Shown here: positions 22,011 to 35,339 of the stretch, in pieces
Layout of the letters: each line of letters starts with the position of its first letter
How positions within the stretch are numbered: the first letter of the stretch is position 1
The notes under the pieces: model-generated
What the model was told of the DNA's origin: nothing
What the model saw: the letters and a program-made list of their open reading frames with translations, nothing else
Databases searched by the model: none
Source of the DNA: Aphrophora alni
Lineage: Eukaryota > Arthropoda > Insecta > Hemiptera > Aphrophoridae
Reading direction: 5' to 3'
Assembly: GCA_963513935.1 (NCBI GenBank)
Contig: OY740765.1
Span: forward strand, 145,827,618 to 145,891,617
DNA: 64,000 bases
Program-made: the position numbers and the translations under genes

Positions 22011-23961
22011 ATTATGAATTCACAAGAGAACAATTTAATATATTTATTTATGAACTCCGCTAAACACGTCATATACGCAGACCAAATACGTATTTTTTTT
22101 TTGTGTAAAACATTTTGGCCACAACAGAACAAGTATTCTAATTGAAATCCAGGATCGGCATATCATGACTCGATAGTGTTATGCTAATATAAAAGGCCGA
22201 TAATAGGCTGCAGTCCCTCGGGGGTTGGGGTTGAGGGTGCCATTGATTACTTGGGATTACATTGTTAACCACCCCCCAGTGCTACCACAGATTTGTAAGG
22301 GTTGCTTGGCGTGATGTTGAGTTACTTTATAAAGTTGTTCAAAATGTTTTTTGTTTTTTTTTAAATGATTGACTAATGTTTTTGTAAGTTGTCAAATAAT
22401 GTTTAACAAATAAAAAACCATTAAATTTAATTCAACAAAATTGTTAAAAAATGTTCACAAGAAAAATTGATATCCACTGCTTCAGCCACCTTCACTACAT
22501 GTCAAACCATCAATAATCCTCCTCTTTCTCATGTCAAACTTCCTTTGGAAAGTTTCCAGACCCGATGTTCCATCTATTATGATTTCCAGAGTAATGACCT
22601 TAATATCCTTGTCATTCCTGGGTCACCAGTTATTTTCCGCATACCATGGAAAGCTGGCCTCTTCCAGTTCCTTGGGAGCTATCTCCCTTTGGCGATGAAC
22701 TAGTTCTCATCTGGGCAGTCAAGTGAAGTCTCCTGCTAGAAAGAATATCTCATAGTTCTCCTTTTGAAAGTTCTAAAATGCGGAGCATATACGCTAGCAG
22801 CGGGATGTCACCTTCTTTGAAGTTATAATGTGTTGGAACACCTCCAGTGAAAAGCAATCTTCATCACCAAGTGTTCTTTAGGCTAACTCCTTGGAATTGA
22901 TCTCTTTTGCTGATGTGGATGATATTTGGGCAGCTGCCATACGTACGACAGCTCCACAGTTTAAGCACCTCAGATCATTTTATGTTATGTTGATTGAAAA
23001 GTGGTGGCTCCTACTACGAACGTGACCTGTTTCCCTCCACGAAGAGGGAGTCTCCGTAAGATCCTCCAAGAGTCACCCTAAATGTATTCATTCTTTGTTT
23101 AGACCAGCAGATACTCCCGTGTAGCAGGTACCAACAGTAGAGACGTCGAAGCGGTCACTGCGAACTGTGATACACATTTCTCGAGAAGTAACAACCGCTG
23201 TAATCAGAATGTTCCAACAAGTTTGGTGTAGTGGCTAAATATCTTGCATGATGTGTAAGAGGTTTCATGTTCAATCGTCAAAGTGACTCTAAAGTTACGA
23301 TGTTTATCTAGTATCGATGGGAAATGTAGAAAGATACGATCGGTCACGAATTATAATTGTGCAGGATAGAATTACGTAGAAGGGAACTCTATGTGCTAAC
23401 CTCATATTAACAGACTGAAAACTGTGCAGAAAGTTTGGGAGTTTTCCGAGTTTGTATAGTGCGACAGAATTATTATTTGTTCTTATCGTTCTGTGAACCT
23501 TATTCTTTGAAGGACTTTCATTTTATAGGTGGTTTATATTTTCCAAATAACGCAGTACCTATATTTCAGATCCATCGGAAATAAATGACCTTATAATGTT
23601 TAACACATTCTTAGTTTGGTTTTCTAGTGCAAATCTTTAGATATAAAGTTTGCACAGTAAGTTTCGTTTCCAAATACATTCTCTTTATTTCTTGTTCTTC
23701 TAATTCGTCCTGAAACATTAACTCACCGCCACACATAGTTATCTACAATTTCAATATGATCATTGCTCACCATTAAATTGTTTGTACAATCTAACGCTTT
23801 AATATTTCAAACAAATTTCAAACTATACGGTACTCCATTTTCCAGTTATTTTTTTCTTCCATTTTGTAGGCTTGGAGACAATGCAATAAAAACTCCACTC
23901 TCTCAAAACATATTCAACTCAAAACAAGTGATTATGTTTAAAGTCAAAAACACCAAAGTTG
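22011..23961. other. unassigned region, partly GC-richer
   Basis: Two kilobases without recognised repeats. 22190-22320 holds C/G-rich runs and 22450-23240 is visibly less AT-rich than its surroundings. ORFs here (for example plus 22467-22703, 78 codons) give no motif I recognise. A decayed coding sequence, transposon or host, is possible but unsupported. Confidence 0.35.
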
Positions 23962-24700
23962 ATGGCCGCCATCATGGTACTTACCCTACCCCATAATATA
24001 TGTATTTCAAGCCGATGCTCTAAATGTAATGGCCCAAAGTTGGTTTCTTAGGCCTTGTAGGAAATATTAATTTGTATTGGTAGATCAAGGGATCTTTTCC
24101 AGTAGGGTGTTTGTTTAAAACAGTTGTTACAGGTTTTCAGAACCTCGTAATTGTGTACATCATTACTTTTTTGACGTCGCCTAAGATCCTAATCGGGACT
24201 TTTAAATGTGTATACTGTATACTAAAATGTCTACGTTTACTTCGCTCGTATTTGTGTCAAGAATGTCATGTTTCCTTGAGAGGTCAAAGTTCGAAATTAC
24301 ATTTTTTGACAATAACTTGGCTGTTTGTCGTCGTAGAGAGGTGGGGTTGGGACCGTTACGCGAAAATTTAAAATGTACACATTTTTATTTAATTTATTGT
24401 GTTGTATGTTAAATAAGACACGAGATGTGGACAATAAACAGGCCGTTATTCAGTTATGTTTAGTTAAATTGATTTCTGAATTTCCATACATTTCTAAATT
24501 ATCACTCTATGCCCCTCTACTAAATTGCATGTTCCTATTTTATTTTTGAAGCAGCTATCGTACTTATATAGAAACGACAACGTCGACGGTCGGACACCTT
24601 TTCGGTTTCCTGAGTTCATAAAACGTGAATATCAGCAAAAAACTAAGGTTTAAATTGTTTGCATTTACCGAACTTACCCTATACTTCTTACACCTGGGTA
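23962..24700 (+). repeat. LDR copy
   Basis: From GGCCGCCATCATGGTACTTA through TTGGTTTCTTAGGCCTTGTA, GTTTTCAGAACCTCGTAATT and GACAATAACTTGGCTGTTTG to the right end CCTATACTTCTTACACCTGG. Nearly complete. The two overlapping ORFs at 24111-24412 are readings of the repeat. Confidence 0.85.
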
Positions 24701-25339
24701 AGTAAAACAATTACAACACTTTAAATCTCCATTCCACCTTCTCCAGCTTCCAAAAAAAAAAACGATCTAACCTCACATTTTTAAACCGCTCATGCCAAAC
24801 TCAACATTTAAAACAAGGACCTCAAAAGGGAAAGATCTCGTCCTGGGAATTCATTATCGATGGATTTTACTTTTACTTAATTAAAAATTCAGTTGAATTG
24901 GGGGGTTTGAAGGGGGTGATGGGCTGGTGGACGAGGAGGGGGTGACATCCCTTTTGTAAAGATGAACAAAGCATCACCCTTGAAACCCGAGTAAACATTA
25001 AGGGAGGTTTTATCAATCACAAGCATGTATTGTGGTCACGGGATTTACAAGGTTATTGTTTACATGTGTATGAGAGAGAGGGAAAGCTTCATTATCTTGA
25101 TGTATTTTCTCATACGTTATACTTACGCCACTTGTTACAGCTTTGTGTTATATTCATTAATGTATTAACTTACAGTTTTGTTGAGATATCGTGTAACGGT
25201 CTTCATTAATAGAACACACAGTTTTCTAAAAGATTGGTATTACAAGATTCTCATTAGAACAAACCATACTGGCGCATGATTATGGGAAACAGTTTCTATT
25301 TTAATTAGTATTTACGACATTTTAGTCAAAATATAAAAA
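24701..25339. other. unassigned DNA
   Basis: Contains a G-rich patch at 24895-24960 and a short block CATCACCCTTGAAACCCGAG resembling sequence before R2 at 7440. No gene recognised. Confidence 0.4.
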
Positions 25340-25560
25340 CAAGTCGATGGGCGTCAATATGGTGTAGGTACCCAGCCCCATCATACAATGTAATACAAGC
25401 AGAATCTTTAAATGCAAAGCCCAAACGTTGGTTTCTCGAGCTTTGTAGGATATTTCAAATTGTAGATCAAGGGTCGCTTCGCTCCTGTCCCTTCAGTCCT
25501 GGCTGGCCTCGCAGCTATACATATATAAAGGTGCCTCCACTCGCTACTAGGGTTTATTTG
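25340..25560 (+). repeat. LDR copy, truncated
   Basis: Left portion of LDR with the conserved preceding ACAAGTCGATGGGCGTC, then GTACCCAGCCCCATCATACA and a deletion joining the GATCAAGGG block to the TGGCCTCGCAGCTATACATA block. It ends in the CCACTCGCTAC block. Confidence 0.8.
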
Positions 25561-28109
25561 GTCCTAAGACTTCGCTAAATCCTTTGAACCAAACAAGGCA
25601 TCTCTGCCACTAGAGTAATTAATTTAATCTATTAGGCAAGTCCGACTTTTAGGACGGCAACCTAAATCCAGGTTCTGGAAATCTACATCATTTATATATG
25701 TTCACATTTTTAAAAAAAAATACATTAAAATATGCATAAAAACAAAATGTGATAATTGATTTATATTTAAAAGTGTGTCCTGAGAAGGTGCTCCTGAGAA
25801 GATGTAGCTATCAGCAACATTGAGGCTATCAGACTTAAAATAAGGAAGCCCTTTTAATTAGCGTGAATAGTGTCACTACACTAGCAGAACAAAAGCAGAA
25901 TAGCACTTTGTGGTACACATTAGTATTGTGTAGATTTAACATTACTTAGAACTTTCATTATGAGACTCGTAATATTGTATTGTTCGTATTATATTAGGTG
26001 AGAATATTATTACTAATTAGTCTTGTAGAATAGACTGTGATTGTCAATAATAATAATAAAGTGTGTTTGTATAGCACAAAACAATCCTTATTATTACAAT
26101 TGAGACTGAATTAGGTGTTAAATATCTGGATTTAAATAAATTAAACGATTTATGACGAGATTGTGTAACTATTAGTCCAGTAAACGAGACTGAAAAAAGG
26201 GTAAGACGTTAAAACTTCACCGATTTTGTTGAAACAAGGATCATTCTATTCGTAATTGAATTTAAATTAAAGTTAAAATAGTGAAAAGTGTCCAATAGGT
26301 ATATCACAAACAAAAGATTATTTTGGGGAATGGATTGCAAGAACCCCCCCCCCCCACGACATTTGTTCAGAAAACTCAGTCGTGCACGCAGGCTTTTTTT
26401 ATTTGTTGTAGGTCTATATTTGTTTTAAAAAACAAACATTAAATTAATTGCTAAAAATAAAAATTTATGGACAAATCTGGGATATTGGAGGTGTTGGGGG
26501 ACGTTGATTTTTAACTCAACGTCAAGAATGATAAGTTATGTAATGACAATAGTTGCCTATATGCTTTGCTACTTTAATTTAAATGAAGTAGAAACTGAGG
26601 AATTATCAGTACATTTGCCTACATGTCTATTTGGAAATTTGACAAATTATTGTTAATAAAATGGAATACAAAATCTTTACATTTCTATTAACTTCTCTTA
26701 CCAAAAACTTAAGTTTTCCCTAAAACTTGGAGTTATAAAACATGACTCGATTTTAAAAAACACACTAACAATTTGATGCAACAAAGCTAAAAAGATTCCC
26801 GATTTTTTAAAACATCCTTCAAAGAGCTGTTTGGGATTAAAGTAATGCAACAAAGTTATATTACAATTAGCTCCAAAGGAAAATAATGCTGTGGGCGACA
26901 AGGCTAACTTTTATAAGATAATCTTTCACAAAAACACCCACTTATAGAAATCTCAGAATTCGGCTTTGATGGCAACTTAAACTAAATTAGCATAATAATA
27001 TTTTTTTTAACAATAAATACATCAAATTTATTACATTTGTTCCCAAAATCACTTCTCATGACAACTTAAAAAAATTTACAATATAATAATAATTTTAAAA
27101 TAACTAAATAAATACAAATTACTTTTACACAGAACTTTCCAAAACATATTTTAGGGATTGACTTAAAATTAATGTAACAAAAGTAATATACAAATTGTCA
27201 AATAAATTACTTTAAAAAACTTTAAAATAATTTAATGTTCAATTGTATTAATTAAAACGTCTTTTAAAAGTTTTTAGACAGTAATTATTTTAAATCAATC
27301 TAAATTTTACGTATTATAAAATTTAAAACCCCAATAAGTAAATAATTACAAGCATTGAACTTTTTTAAGTTTACCTCGGTCATATTGAATCTGTCATTTA
27401 GTATTTTAGGTATTTTATCTTAAATAATCAGCACCCCCAAGAAACTTCAATAAGTACAGTATAAACAAAGTTTTCGTGGCTAGTTTCTTATTTTCAAGAA
27501 TTTATTTAAATTATTTAAAAAATTGTTTGTGCAAGTAGAATACTTTCTGATTACTTTATTCTAAATTCAATTACAAAAACTCGTCTCGTCCTGTTTCATA
27601 AAAAAAAAAAAATCTGTGCATGTTTCACGTATTTCAAGACAAAAACCTCGTTTATTTGTTTATTGCACATTATACATAATATATTATATATTTGTGATCT
27701 AATGTGTGAAAGTGTGCGCAATGATTACACCACAACCCCCCTTCCATCACATCTGGCCGATGTCTACACACTTACGTCTATCTCCTCACGACCTATAATC
27801 GTGTTGGAAATTAAGAAGGCACTAAATGTAAAACAAAATGGCGGTGGATCAAAGAGAGTATACTTTGCTATTAGGCGGACCAGATTAGTAGATTAGCTAA
27901 GTGCAAGCACGTGCTCGCTTCAGAAATAGTACCCGGCTTAACCTTTCTATATTATTATACAAGTACATAAAGACGCAGTTTATTTACAATAAAAAGATGC
28001 TTTTTGTATGCTCTCAAACAAAACTAAATGACAATTAAGATCAAAATTTAGGAAGAGGGGACTAATACGTCATTTTTGTAAAATACAAATTGGAAAAAAA
28101 AGACTTTTA
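25561..28109. other. long unassigned AT-rich stretch
   Basis: About 2.5 kb. A poly-C run lies at 26346-26356; 26990-27560 is extremely AT-rich. 27690-27930 is more balanced, with GGTGGATCAAAGAG and GCACGTGC motifs. No coding exon, repeat copy or RNA gene recognised. The 77-codon ORFs here lack motifs. Confidence 0.4.
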
Positions 28110-29110
28110 ACATACAACATAGGGGATATGGAATGTTGGGTTGGGGTTTTATTTTTGTCTCATAGAGACAGTATTGTCCAGACAATGTCTGTGCAGAATT
28201 TTGCCTGCGCGAATCTTAAAAAATCTAACAAAAAAAAAAAAAACACTGACATTACAACCTCGTGAGATAAAATGTGTTTGGGTCAGATCTTTAGGTTTTT
28301 ATATAGAATATGGTTTAGACAATGCCTTTACTGTAAAATGTCATCTGCAAGAAAGACATTTTGTTTTGAAAAAACTCTAACTGACAAATTAGACTATCTC
28401 TCAAACTTCCAGGGAGGGGGGGAGAATGTTGGTTGAGAGGCGGATCATTTGGTTTTCTTAAAGTCTATGGTAGACAATCTTTGTGCGAAATTTCGCCCGC
28501 ACGATATTTTTATTCATTTATTTTAATCGACTTCGACTTTAAAACCTCTATGAGATGAAATGTGGGTTGGGGATAACATCTTATTTATTTCTTAAATACC
28601 ATGGTACAGACAATGTCTGTGCGAAATTTGGCCTGAGGGACAATATATATATTTTTAATTGCTTTGATCCTGGCATCTCTGAGAGATGGAATGTGGGTTG
28701 GGGATCACATCTTATTTATTTCTTAAATACTGTGGTACAGACAATGTCTGTGCGAAATTTGACCTGCGGGACAATATATATATTTTTTAACGGTTTTGAT
28801 CCTGGCATCTCTGAGAGATGGAATGTGGGTTGTGGATCACATCTTTTGGTTTAATTGAAGAGTATAATCTATTAGGAAAAACCTAACAGGAAAATTCAAC
28901 TTTTTTTCAAACTCCATGGGAAGGAATGGTTGGAGAACGAATGCTTTAGTTTCCTTAAAGAGTATGGTCCAAGTAATGTGTATGTAATTTTTCGCCTACA
29001 AATTTTTCTTAAACGTATTCAAAAATACGACTTTGTGTTTGGGGGACATATATTTCAGTTTTCTTAAAGAATATAGTCCATACGATGTTTATGCGAATGT
29101 GTATCTGGAT
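28110..29110 (+). repeat. diverged tandem array, monomer about 132 bp
   Basis: About eight units. The best-preserved pair carries CTGAGAGATGGAATGTGGGT at 28679 and 28811 (132 bp apart), with the preceding unit at 28548 (131 bp). Each unit contains CAGACAATGTCTGTGCGAAATTT and GGGACAATATATATATTTTT variants. Units toward both edges (28122, 28255, 28405, 28910, 29030) are increasingly diverged. The ORF at 28555-28854 is simply a translation of this array. Confidence 0.85.
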
Positions 29111-30046
29111 AATTGTTTATTTTTGTAATAAATCTTTTCTTTACTACTAATAATAGAATTAAATAGTAATATTAATAATGGAAAAAATATATTATTTTAG
29201 TATATATGCGACTGAAAAAGTGGAGACTTCTTATGTGGGATCTACATAATCTAATCCTATAATAACTCATTTGTACGAATGAGAGCATCTAAATATTACT
29301 ACCAAGATTGAGGGTAGTCAAATCACCACAGGTTACACACAGGTAATTCTAGCACTATCATGACAGCATATTGGCTTCCTGCCTGCTATTTTGGAATTAC
29401 AGTAGGTGGACTTTCTTTCACAGATTAACGCATTACAAAGCCCATCTTCCGCTAACTACACTATATGCTTGTGTGAATAGAGCTTATTACAGAGCAGAGA
29501 GCAGAGTAGTAGATAGTATCAAACCGGATTTCTTGTCTGATAAATATGATAACAGTAACAAGAGCCAACCAAAGTCGTGTATTATATATAATTGAGATCA
29601 TTTTTATCAAAATACATTGTTTTCTGATGTCTCGGTGACTTTTGCACTTTAATGTCTTGTTTTGTGGGAAATGAGCAAACTGCAGTGAGCAGGACAATTA
29701 ACGTTGTGCAATCACACAGTATAACGCCCTGTGACTCATTCAGTCCTAAAACGTTCTTAACAAACAATATTAGTTACTGTAGTTCAAGACTTGTGCTGTT
29801 ATTTTGTAAATTTATTCTGGTTTAAGTTACAGATACAGCTTTCACCAACAAGAACGGAGGCAGTGCTTTTAGTAGGAAGAAGATCTTTTAGGGGATTAAT
29901 GTAAATATTGACAATATAAGTACAGAAAAGACATCAGTATACATTATGACCATGATATGGGATTACATTCGAAAGAGAGTATTTAAGGTAGGAAAGTCAC
30001 AAAAATCTAGAAATTATCTCACCTAACATACTTGGTACTAGAGTAG
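29111..30046. other. unassigned DNA
   Basis: AT-rich with short ORFs on both strands at 29371-29767 that overlap one another and show no domain. No repeat family recognised. Confidence 0.4.
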
Positions 30047-30100
30047 ATGCGAGACGCGTTTCTTAATTAATAGGAAAAAAACCATTATTCATCATCGCAT
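30047..30100 (-). ncRNA. degenerate hammerhead-like motif
   Basis: On the minus strand: stem I strand ATGCGA, then TGATGA (the core lacking its first C), an AT-rich hairpin around GGTTTTTTTCC, GAA, ACGCGT, C, and the return strand TCGCAT pairing perfectly with ATGCGA. GAAACGCGTC is identical to the motif at 50831-50875. Loss of the core C suggests an inactive copy. Confidence 0.45.
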
Positions 30101-30725
30101 TAATACTAAAACCAAAAAGTAAACAACGTTAATATAAAACTTAATTAAAATATCAACAGATAAAGTAATTATCAATGGTAACTTTGATCAAATCAATAGA
30201 CAACATAACACATCAGGATTGTAAAAGGACACTGTAAAAATCAATTTTTAAAATTATTTGATAAGGATAGATTATACATATGGTTAAATCATCGGACATT
30301 TGTATCTAATACACGACGTTTTGAGAGTATAAATTAACTCCTGTTATCAAATGATAAGACCAGAACATGAAAACACAGTATAACCCAGAGGTCATCTTGG
30401 AGTCTAAAAATAAAACTAGTACCCTAAGAAAGGAACCTAGACTTGAGCAGTCAAAATACCTAACATTAAATACAAACTTGATAAAACAAAAACAGTAAGA
30501 ATATTACTCAAGGACCGCAAACAACTGTCTTATAAGGGTTGCGTGTTAACAGAGTGGGGAAGTTTTATAGTTAACGATGTAATTATTTCATCTACTAAAT
30601 GAGTATGTTCCAAGTCGACATCTAGTTACATCGCTTTTCCGTACTCGAAAATAAAATTCTTCATCTCGTTTTCTAGATAAAATTTAAAACCTCGTTTTTT
30701 TTCGGAAGGGCGGTATTATAAATTT
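30101..30725. other. unassigned DNA
   Basis: AT-rich; possibly includes the 3' untranslated part of the minus-strand LINE that follows. No independent gene seen. Confidence 0.35.
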
Positions 30726-31990
30726 CTAATATTCATGGGCTTCCATCATGGAATTATTGCGCTCTATAACTTGCATACTGTTAGACGCCTCTAGTCCTTT
30801 TATTAACGTGAGAATAGATTCTACGATGTCTGTGATTTCACCCTCACCTGGAAGTATTAGAAGGGCCTCTTGTTTAATTCTGACTTGGACTAGCGCTTCG
30901 AATTCAAAGACAGTGTATTTGCCAGTCTCCTCCTGTCTGTTACGTAGGCTACACGATACGTCTTCTTGGTAGTGACCTACTATTTCCATATGTTTACTGA
31001 GCATTCCATGTCCTGTGATGAAACATATTACGTGTCTTAGTTGAACAGGAGTAGAAGTCATTTCGTAATCTAGGCCGTCAATAATTTCTTCGAATGACGT
31101 TACTCGTCGAATGCGTTCCAAATATGAGAGAGTTTTTTTCCCCCAAATCAACAACGATGTTCTGACCTTACTCTTCTTTGAAAGGTCGGCTTTGTTACCA
31201 GTGAAACCCCGGTGTCCTGGAATCCAATTTCACCTGTATTTTGTTTAGCCAGTCTGTTGAGGTAAGTGCGACAGTCCCAGACCAGCTGCAACTGAAATTT
31301 GTATCCATCCAAAGCTAGTAGCACTGAAAGGCTGTCAGGACAAAAATAGATTTTCTGATTCCTGCAACACAAGCCTAGATTAATCGGAATACATACCAAA
31401 GGTATAAATATCTCAGCTCGGAACACTGTAATAAAGATGTCTAAATTACTGATGATATTCATCTTAGATCTGACCTAAGCATTCACCACATAAATGCCAG
31501 CACTAGTAAATTTTCCAGTCTTGGATCCATCAGTTAACCAGATCAGACTTTTTTTGAGAATTAATTATGTCAGTCTGCCCACTTAGTTCTGTCAAAGTGT
31601 TTCTTAAAACAAAACTTACCAAACATGATGTCAGATCTCATTGTGAGAACGGGTTCATACTTTGACTCCAAGATAATCCTAGCATGGTCTGTGGTTCTAC
31701 TTACCCAAAGACCAGCAGTTTTAACAAGATGTCCAGTTATCCTAGCTTCCTTCTTAAGGTGGATCCAGATTAAATAGGGTTTCTAGAGCAAAAAAAGAAG
31801 TCGCTGTAAAGGTTCCTGTAATTTAAATGCAGCCTAGACTTTGACGTTTAGCCAGTTTGACAAAAGCAGAAGTTTGTTGTGCCTTTTACCACCACACGAC
31901 GGCTCCATATGACACTGCTTTGTTTGCTAGTAGGTAATTTCTTACAAATGCTCTAAGTCTTGCCGAACATACTAGTACAATAATTTTGTA
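30726..31990 (-). pseudogene. non-LTR retrotransposon RT tail and RNase H remnant
   Basis: Read on the minus strand. From about 31950 the frames give a reverse-transcriptase C-terminal segment (HIWIHLKKEARITGH, then LWVSRTTDHARIIL). Then comes the RNase H start SLIWLTDGSKTGKFTSAG (catalytic Asp in TDGS), FRAEIF with the catalytic Glu, and PDSLSVLLALDGYKF, where DS is the third catalytic position. The 31148-31462 frame covers the last two. A frameshift leads into the 142-codon frame 30726-31154, whose QLRHVICFITGHGMLSKHM matches the post-RNase H LLTGHxxLxxHL block, though the C-x-x-C residues expected after it are degraded. RNase H-bearing LINEs include the I, R1 and LOA-type clades. Several stops and frameshifts mark a dead 5'-truncated copy. 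Confidence 0.75.
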
Positions 31991-32854
31991 GATAAAATTT
32001 ACAAAGTTACAAAAATTCCTAATTTAATATTATCAGGATTAGATTTTAATCATTTTGATAATCCACAAAAGGAACCCTTAATTTTAATGTAATTCATTTT
32101 CAAACGTCAAACAGTACCACTCTACATCATCGAATCTATTTTAATTCTCCAACATATTGTAATATATTAAAATCATTTTGATTACATGGATGTGGGTCAG
32201 ATTATTATCTAGGGGTCTGGTAAACCCCTTCTTTCATCTCACAGGCCTTTAAAGACAATCAAACTTTAACCCTAACAAATCGCCGCGTCATTTCCCTCCA
32301 CCCCATTCCCATATCAGACAATGAGAGCTAATAATATTTCAATAATAAAAAAAAATGGACAATCTGATGTCTAATTTCTTACCCGCATATATTAAAAGTT
32401 ATAGATTTGTAGCTTGAAGGGTGAGTCATTCAATGACATGTCACGCCACCCCTCACAATCTTAGTATAATGTCATTACATACCCCAAATTGCAAACCACC
32501 CTCCTGCGGTTACCGCTGCAACCCTATTAGCCTACTTGCGAAGATCAATTTAGGTGTAAATAGAGTACTATTGGGGTGAACGTTTGTTACAAATATATAT
32601 TTTTTTTTTATGCATAAATGTTGTTATGTGTACAAGGTAATTTTTAAAAAGAACTATCCTTACAACTGTTAAAGATACAAAATACTCTAGGCACTGCTCC
32701 ATCTCCGCCATATTGGATCCATCTCCTATAAGAACTATCTCTACAGCACTTGAAAGTGGTTAAATTAACATACAAATTATAAATGCAAGAAATTTTACAC
32801 TTTTAACTATGGTATAGCAATCCCAAGGGTCTTAGCTGGATATAAACTTTTTTC
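31991..32854. other. unassigned DNA
   Basis: AT-rich, with a C-rich patch at 32440-32530. No gene or repeat recognised. Confidence 0.4.
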
Positions 32855-33045
32855 ATGTAATCTTGGATTAGATTCCGCTCTTTCATCTTTCCTACCAGGT
32901 ATCTTTTAACCAACTCTTGTTATCTTTCGACCCTGGCGCTATTAGAATATTTGAGGGCTATGGGTAATTATTTTATGTTTCTTCCTCTTTTTAAAACGTG
33001 ATGATTGCCGAAAGATTTTTCTACTTTAATCAACAATGAAAAATA
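32855..33045 (+). repeat. R2 repeat, LDR-less derivative
   Basis: CTTGGATTAGATTCCGCTCT, TTAACCAACTCTTGTTATC, CGACCCTGGCGCTATTAGAA and TTGAGGGCTATGGG lead directly to GTGATGATTGCC..ATTTTTCTACTTTAATCAAC, the shared terminus. The LDR middle is absent. Confidence 0.8.
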
Positions 33046-33572
33046 CTCTTTTAACGAAAATACAACGAAAATTGTAAGCTCTAAGTTAACTGTGATAAAA
33101 TAATTTCTTCGTAATTAAATACAATAAGTTTATACATTTCCTTAATGTTCTGGACTGTTTGGCAAAACCCGTCAAAATCCCACACGATGTCCCATTTCCA
33201 AAAATCTCACTCAATAAAATATTTCACTTATGGATGTTCCATTCAATTAAGAAGAAATTATTAGTTTTAATAATTTAGTTATTCAACAAAACTAAACATA
33301 GAGTCGTTTTTACTTAAAAGAGACAAATATTATGTATAATTAATTGTTGTTAATTTAATAATTTTAAAGAAATTCCGAATCATATATTTCAAATAGACGT
33401 CAATTTAAAAAGTTTTTGTATAAAATTATACTTTTTTCTACATTTAAATATTATCTAACTACATATACAAAATTTGGAATTGATATGTAAATACGTTCAA
33501 TGGAAATATATAGTGAAATTTTTATGTACAGACATTTTTTTTGCATAGATTGGTATCTTACACTAAGAGGGC
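33046..33572. other. unassigned AT-rich DNA
   Basis: No feature recognised; the left end of the adjoining Tc1/mariner-type element could not be located here and is probably truncated. Confidence 0.35.
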
Positions 33573-34044
33573 TTGATATCAAAGGGTATAACTGTTTGTG
33601 CTGGTGTCACCAAGGATGATGTTTTATCGTATAACATATCCCATCAGACTATGACTGGAGACAGATACAAATCAACATTAACTGACCACATAGTTCCACA
33701 TCTTACTCCGGAGATGAGGGACTATTTTCCAACAGGATGGAGCTTCTCCTCTTTATGCTAATGTGAAAAAAAGCAGTTTTAGATCGAGATCTTCCCAACC
33801 GTTGGCAGCAACTTCATAGACTTGGCTTCCAAGATCCCCAGACTTGACTGTTTGCGATTTTTTCCTATGGGGCTTTTTGAAAGAAAACGTTTATTCTCAC
33901 CTTATGGCAACAGATGATGAATAAAGTAGGCTGATTGAAGAGGAATTACTGTTGATACCTCGGCAATTTTTCAAAAGTGCTTATGACTCTTTTTTGTTTC
34001 CTTGCTGTCAGGACATAGTTATCGATGGACATCAATTCAAATAA
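33573..34044 (+). pseudogene. Tc1/mariner-type DDE transposase, frameshifted
   Basis: Central and C-terminal transposase. Frame one: KGITVCAGVTKDDVLSYNIS and HQTMTGDRYKSTLTDHIVPH. A frameshift near 33730 leads to FQQDGASPLYANVKK (second catalytic Asp in QQDG), a stop, then LPRSPDLTVCDFFLWGFLKE, with 34 residues between the two Asp if the stop is counted, as in DD34D mariner-like enzymes. After another stop come RLIEEELLLIPRQFFKSAYD and the end DGHQFK (TAA 34042-34044). The N-terminal helix-turn-helix region and first catalytic Asp are missing. Long stretches still readable suggest moderate age. Confidence 0.8.
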
Positions 34045-34149
34045 AGGTAAAATTTTGACGATTAACAATTTTTTACTGTTATTTTCTTAACTTCTCTTTA
34101 TTAATTTTTACACCTTTTTATTTTATCTGCAAGTAATGGTTATGCAAAT

Positions 34150-34322
34150 AAAATCATTTTGGTAAAAACGTACCATTATTTGTATTCTATCATTTTGTTT
34201 TGATTGATCATACAAAAATGAAACTCAGGGGTACATTTTACATTTCTATGTAACATAACTGTAAAGTGTCAAGGTTGTAGAGTGTTCCGTCATATTAAGT
34301 GACCTGTTCTTGGAATACCCTA
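34150..34322 (-). repeat. right terminal inverted repeat of Tc1/mariner-type element
   Basis: Reverse complement of the left terminal repeat seen at 63443 (CAGGGTGTCCCACGAAGAAG family). Shared internal sequence includes the CAAAACAAAATG-type block, TGAAACTC..GGGTACATTTTAC and the GTAGAGTGTTCC block, ending GGAATACCCTATA. It belongs to the transposase pseudogene just upstream; together they form a left-truncated element. Confidence 0.75.
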
Positions 34323-35162
34323 TACAAGAAGAAATATATATAAAAGACACAAACTGACATAGGAGATTCCAATCGAAATATTTCCAGACGTATGTTTTTG
34401 GGAAACTTTTATTTATTTATTTTTGGACTACTTAAATTGATATTTATAATCAAAATTATGAATTATTTAAAACTATTTTTAATCCCCAACTTATTGAAAA
34501 AAATATTTTTTTTTACATTTTGAAGAGCAATTTGTAAAATTGTTGTGTTCGTATTTCCCAACCTCGCTAACGGTTCAAGGTAAATCCTTTTTTTCCATTT
34601 ACATTTTTTAGTAATTTTTTTTCATTTGTTATTAACACCCGGAACTTTGTTATTACACATCACAGTTATTAAAGTATATTTTTATAAATCAGGCCCCATA
34701 AAATAACGCCATAGATGCCTTTTTTTACAGTTAGCTCTCTTAACAATTGTTTAAATCTGTATGTTTTGTGAGAGTCATTTATCGCTTTCAATATGATTTC
34801 GATAAAATTGATCCGCCCCCCCCCCCTTCAATATAATTTTGAGTAAAGTGAGAAAAATAAAATTCTATCCATGTATTTAGTTGTAAACATTGTATAAACT
34901 ACCAGCTGATAGTTAAACACAAATAACTAAAGATTTACATTATATATTTTTTTCCTAAAATATTGTAAATACATTCTGGTTTAAAAAAAGGAAAACATCG
35001 CGATTAACTGTTTTTTTTTTTTTTTTTTTTTTTTTTCAAAATGAGATACAAAAATGGTAATTTTGACATTAAAAATGAAAACTGTACAAATTTTTAATTA
35101 ATTATTGTTTATTTGAAATAAATCCAAAATGACGAAATTATTACAGATCAGTAAGATCTGTA
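34323..35162. other. unassigned AT-rich DNA with homopolymers
   Basis: Poly-C at 34815-34826 and a 27-nt poly-T near 35010-35036. No gene or repeat recognised. Confidence 0.4.
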
Positions 35163-35165
35163 ATA

Positions 35166-35222
<57 letters not shown>
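35163..35222. repeat. (AT)n microsatellite
   Basis: About 60 bp of uninterrupted AT dinucleotides. Confidence 0.95.
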
Positions 35223-35225
<3 letters not shown>

Positions 35226-35339
35226 GACCAAAAAAAGAATAAATTTTATTCAAAATCTGGTTATTTTATTTTGAGGATTAATGTTTTTTTTTTTACAAAT
35301 TTTCGGTAAATTTGGTAAAATGACGTTTTGATCTTAGGA

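Noticed and set aside
22467..22703. Possible exon in a GC-richer patch
   Set aside because: I translated both strands and found no domain, no consistent splice sites and no repeat link; left as unassigned.
28555..28854. 99-codon ORF with internally repeated protein sequence
   Set aside because: The repetition is the 132-bp tandem array read in one frame; no domain, and neighbouring units break the frame.
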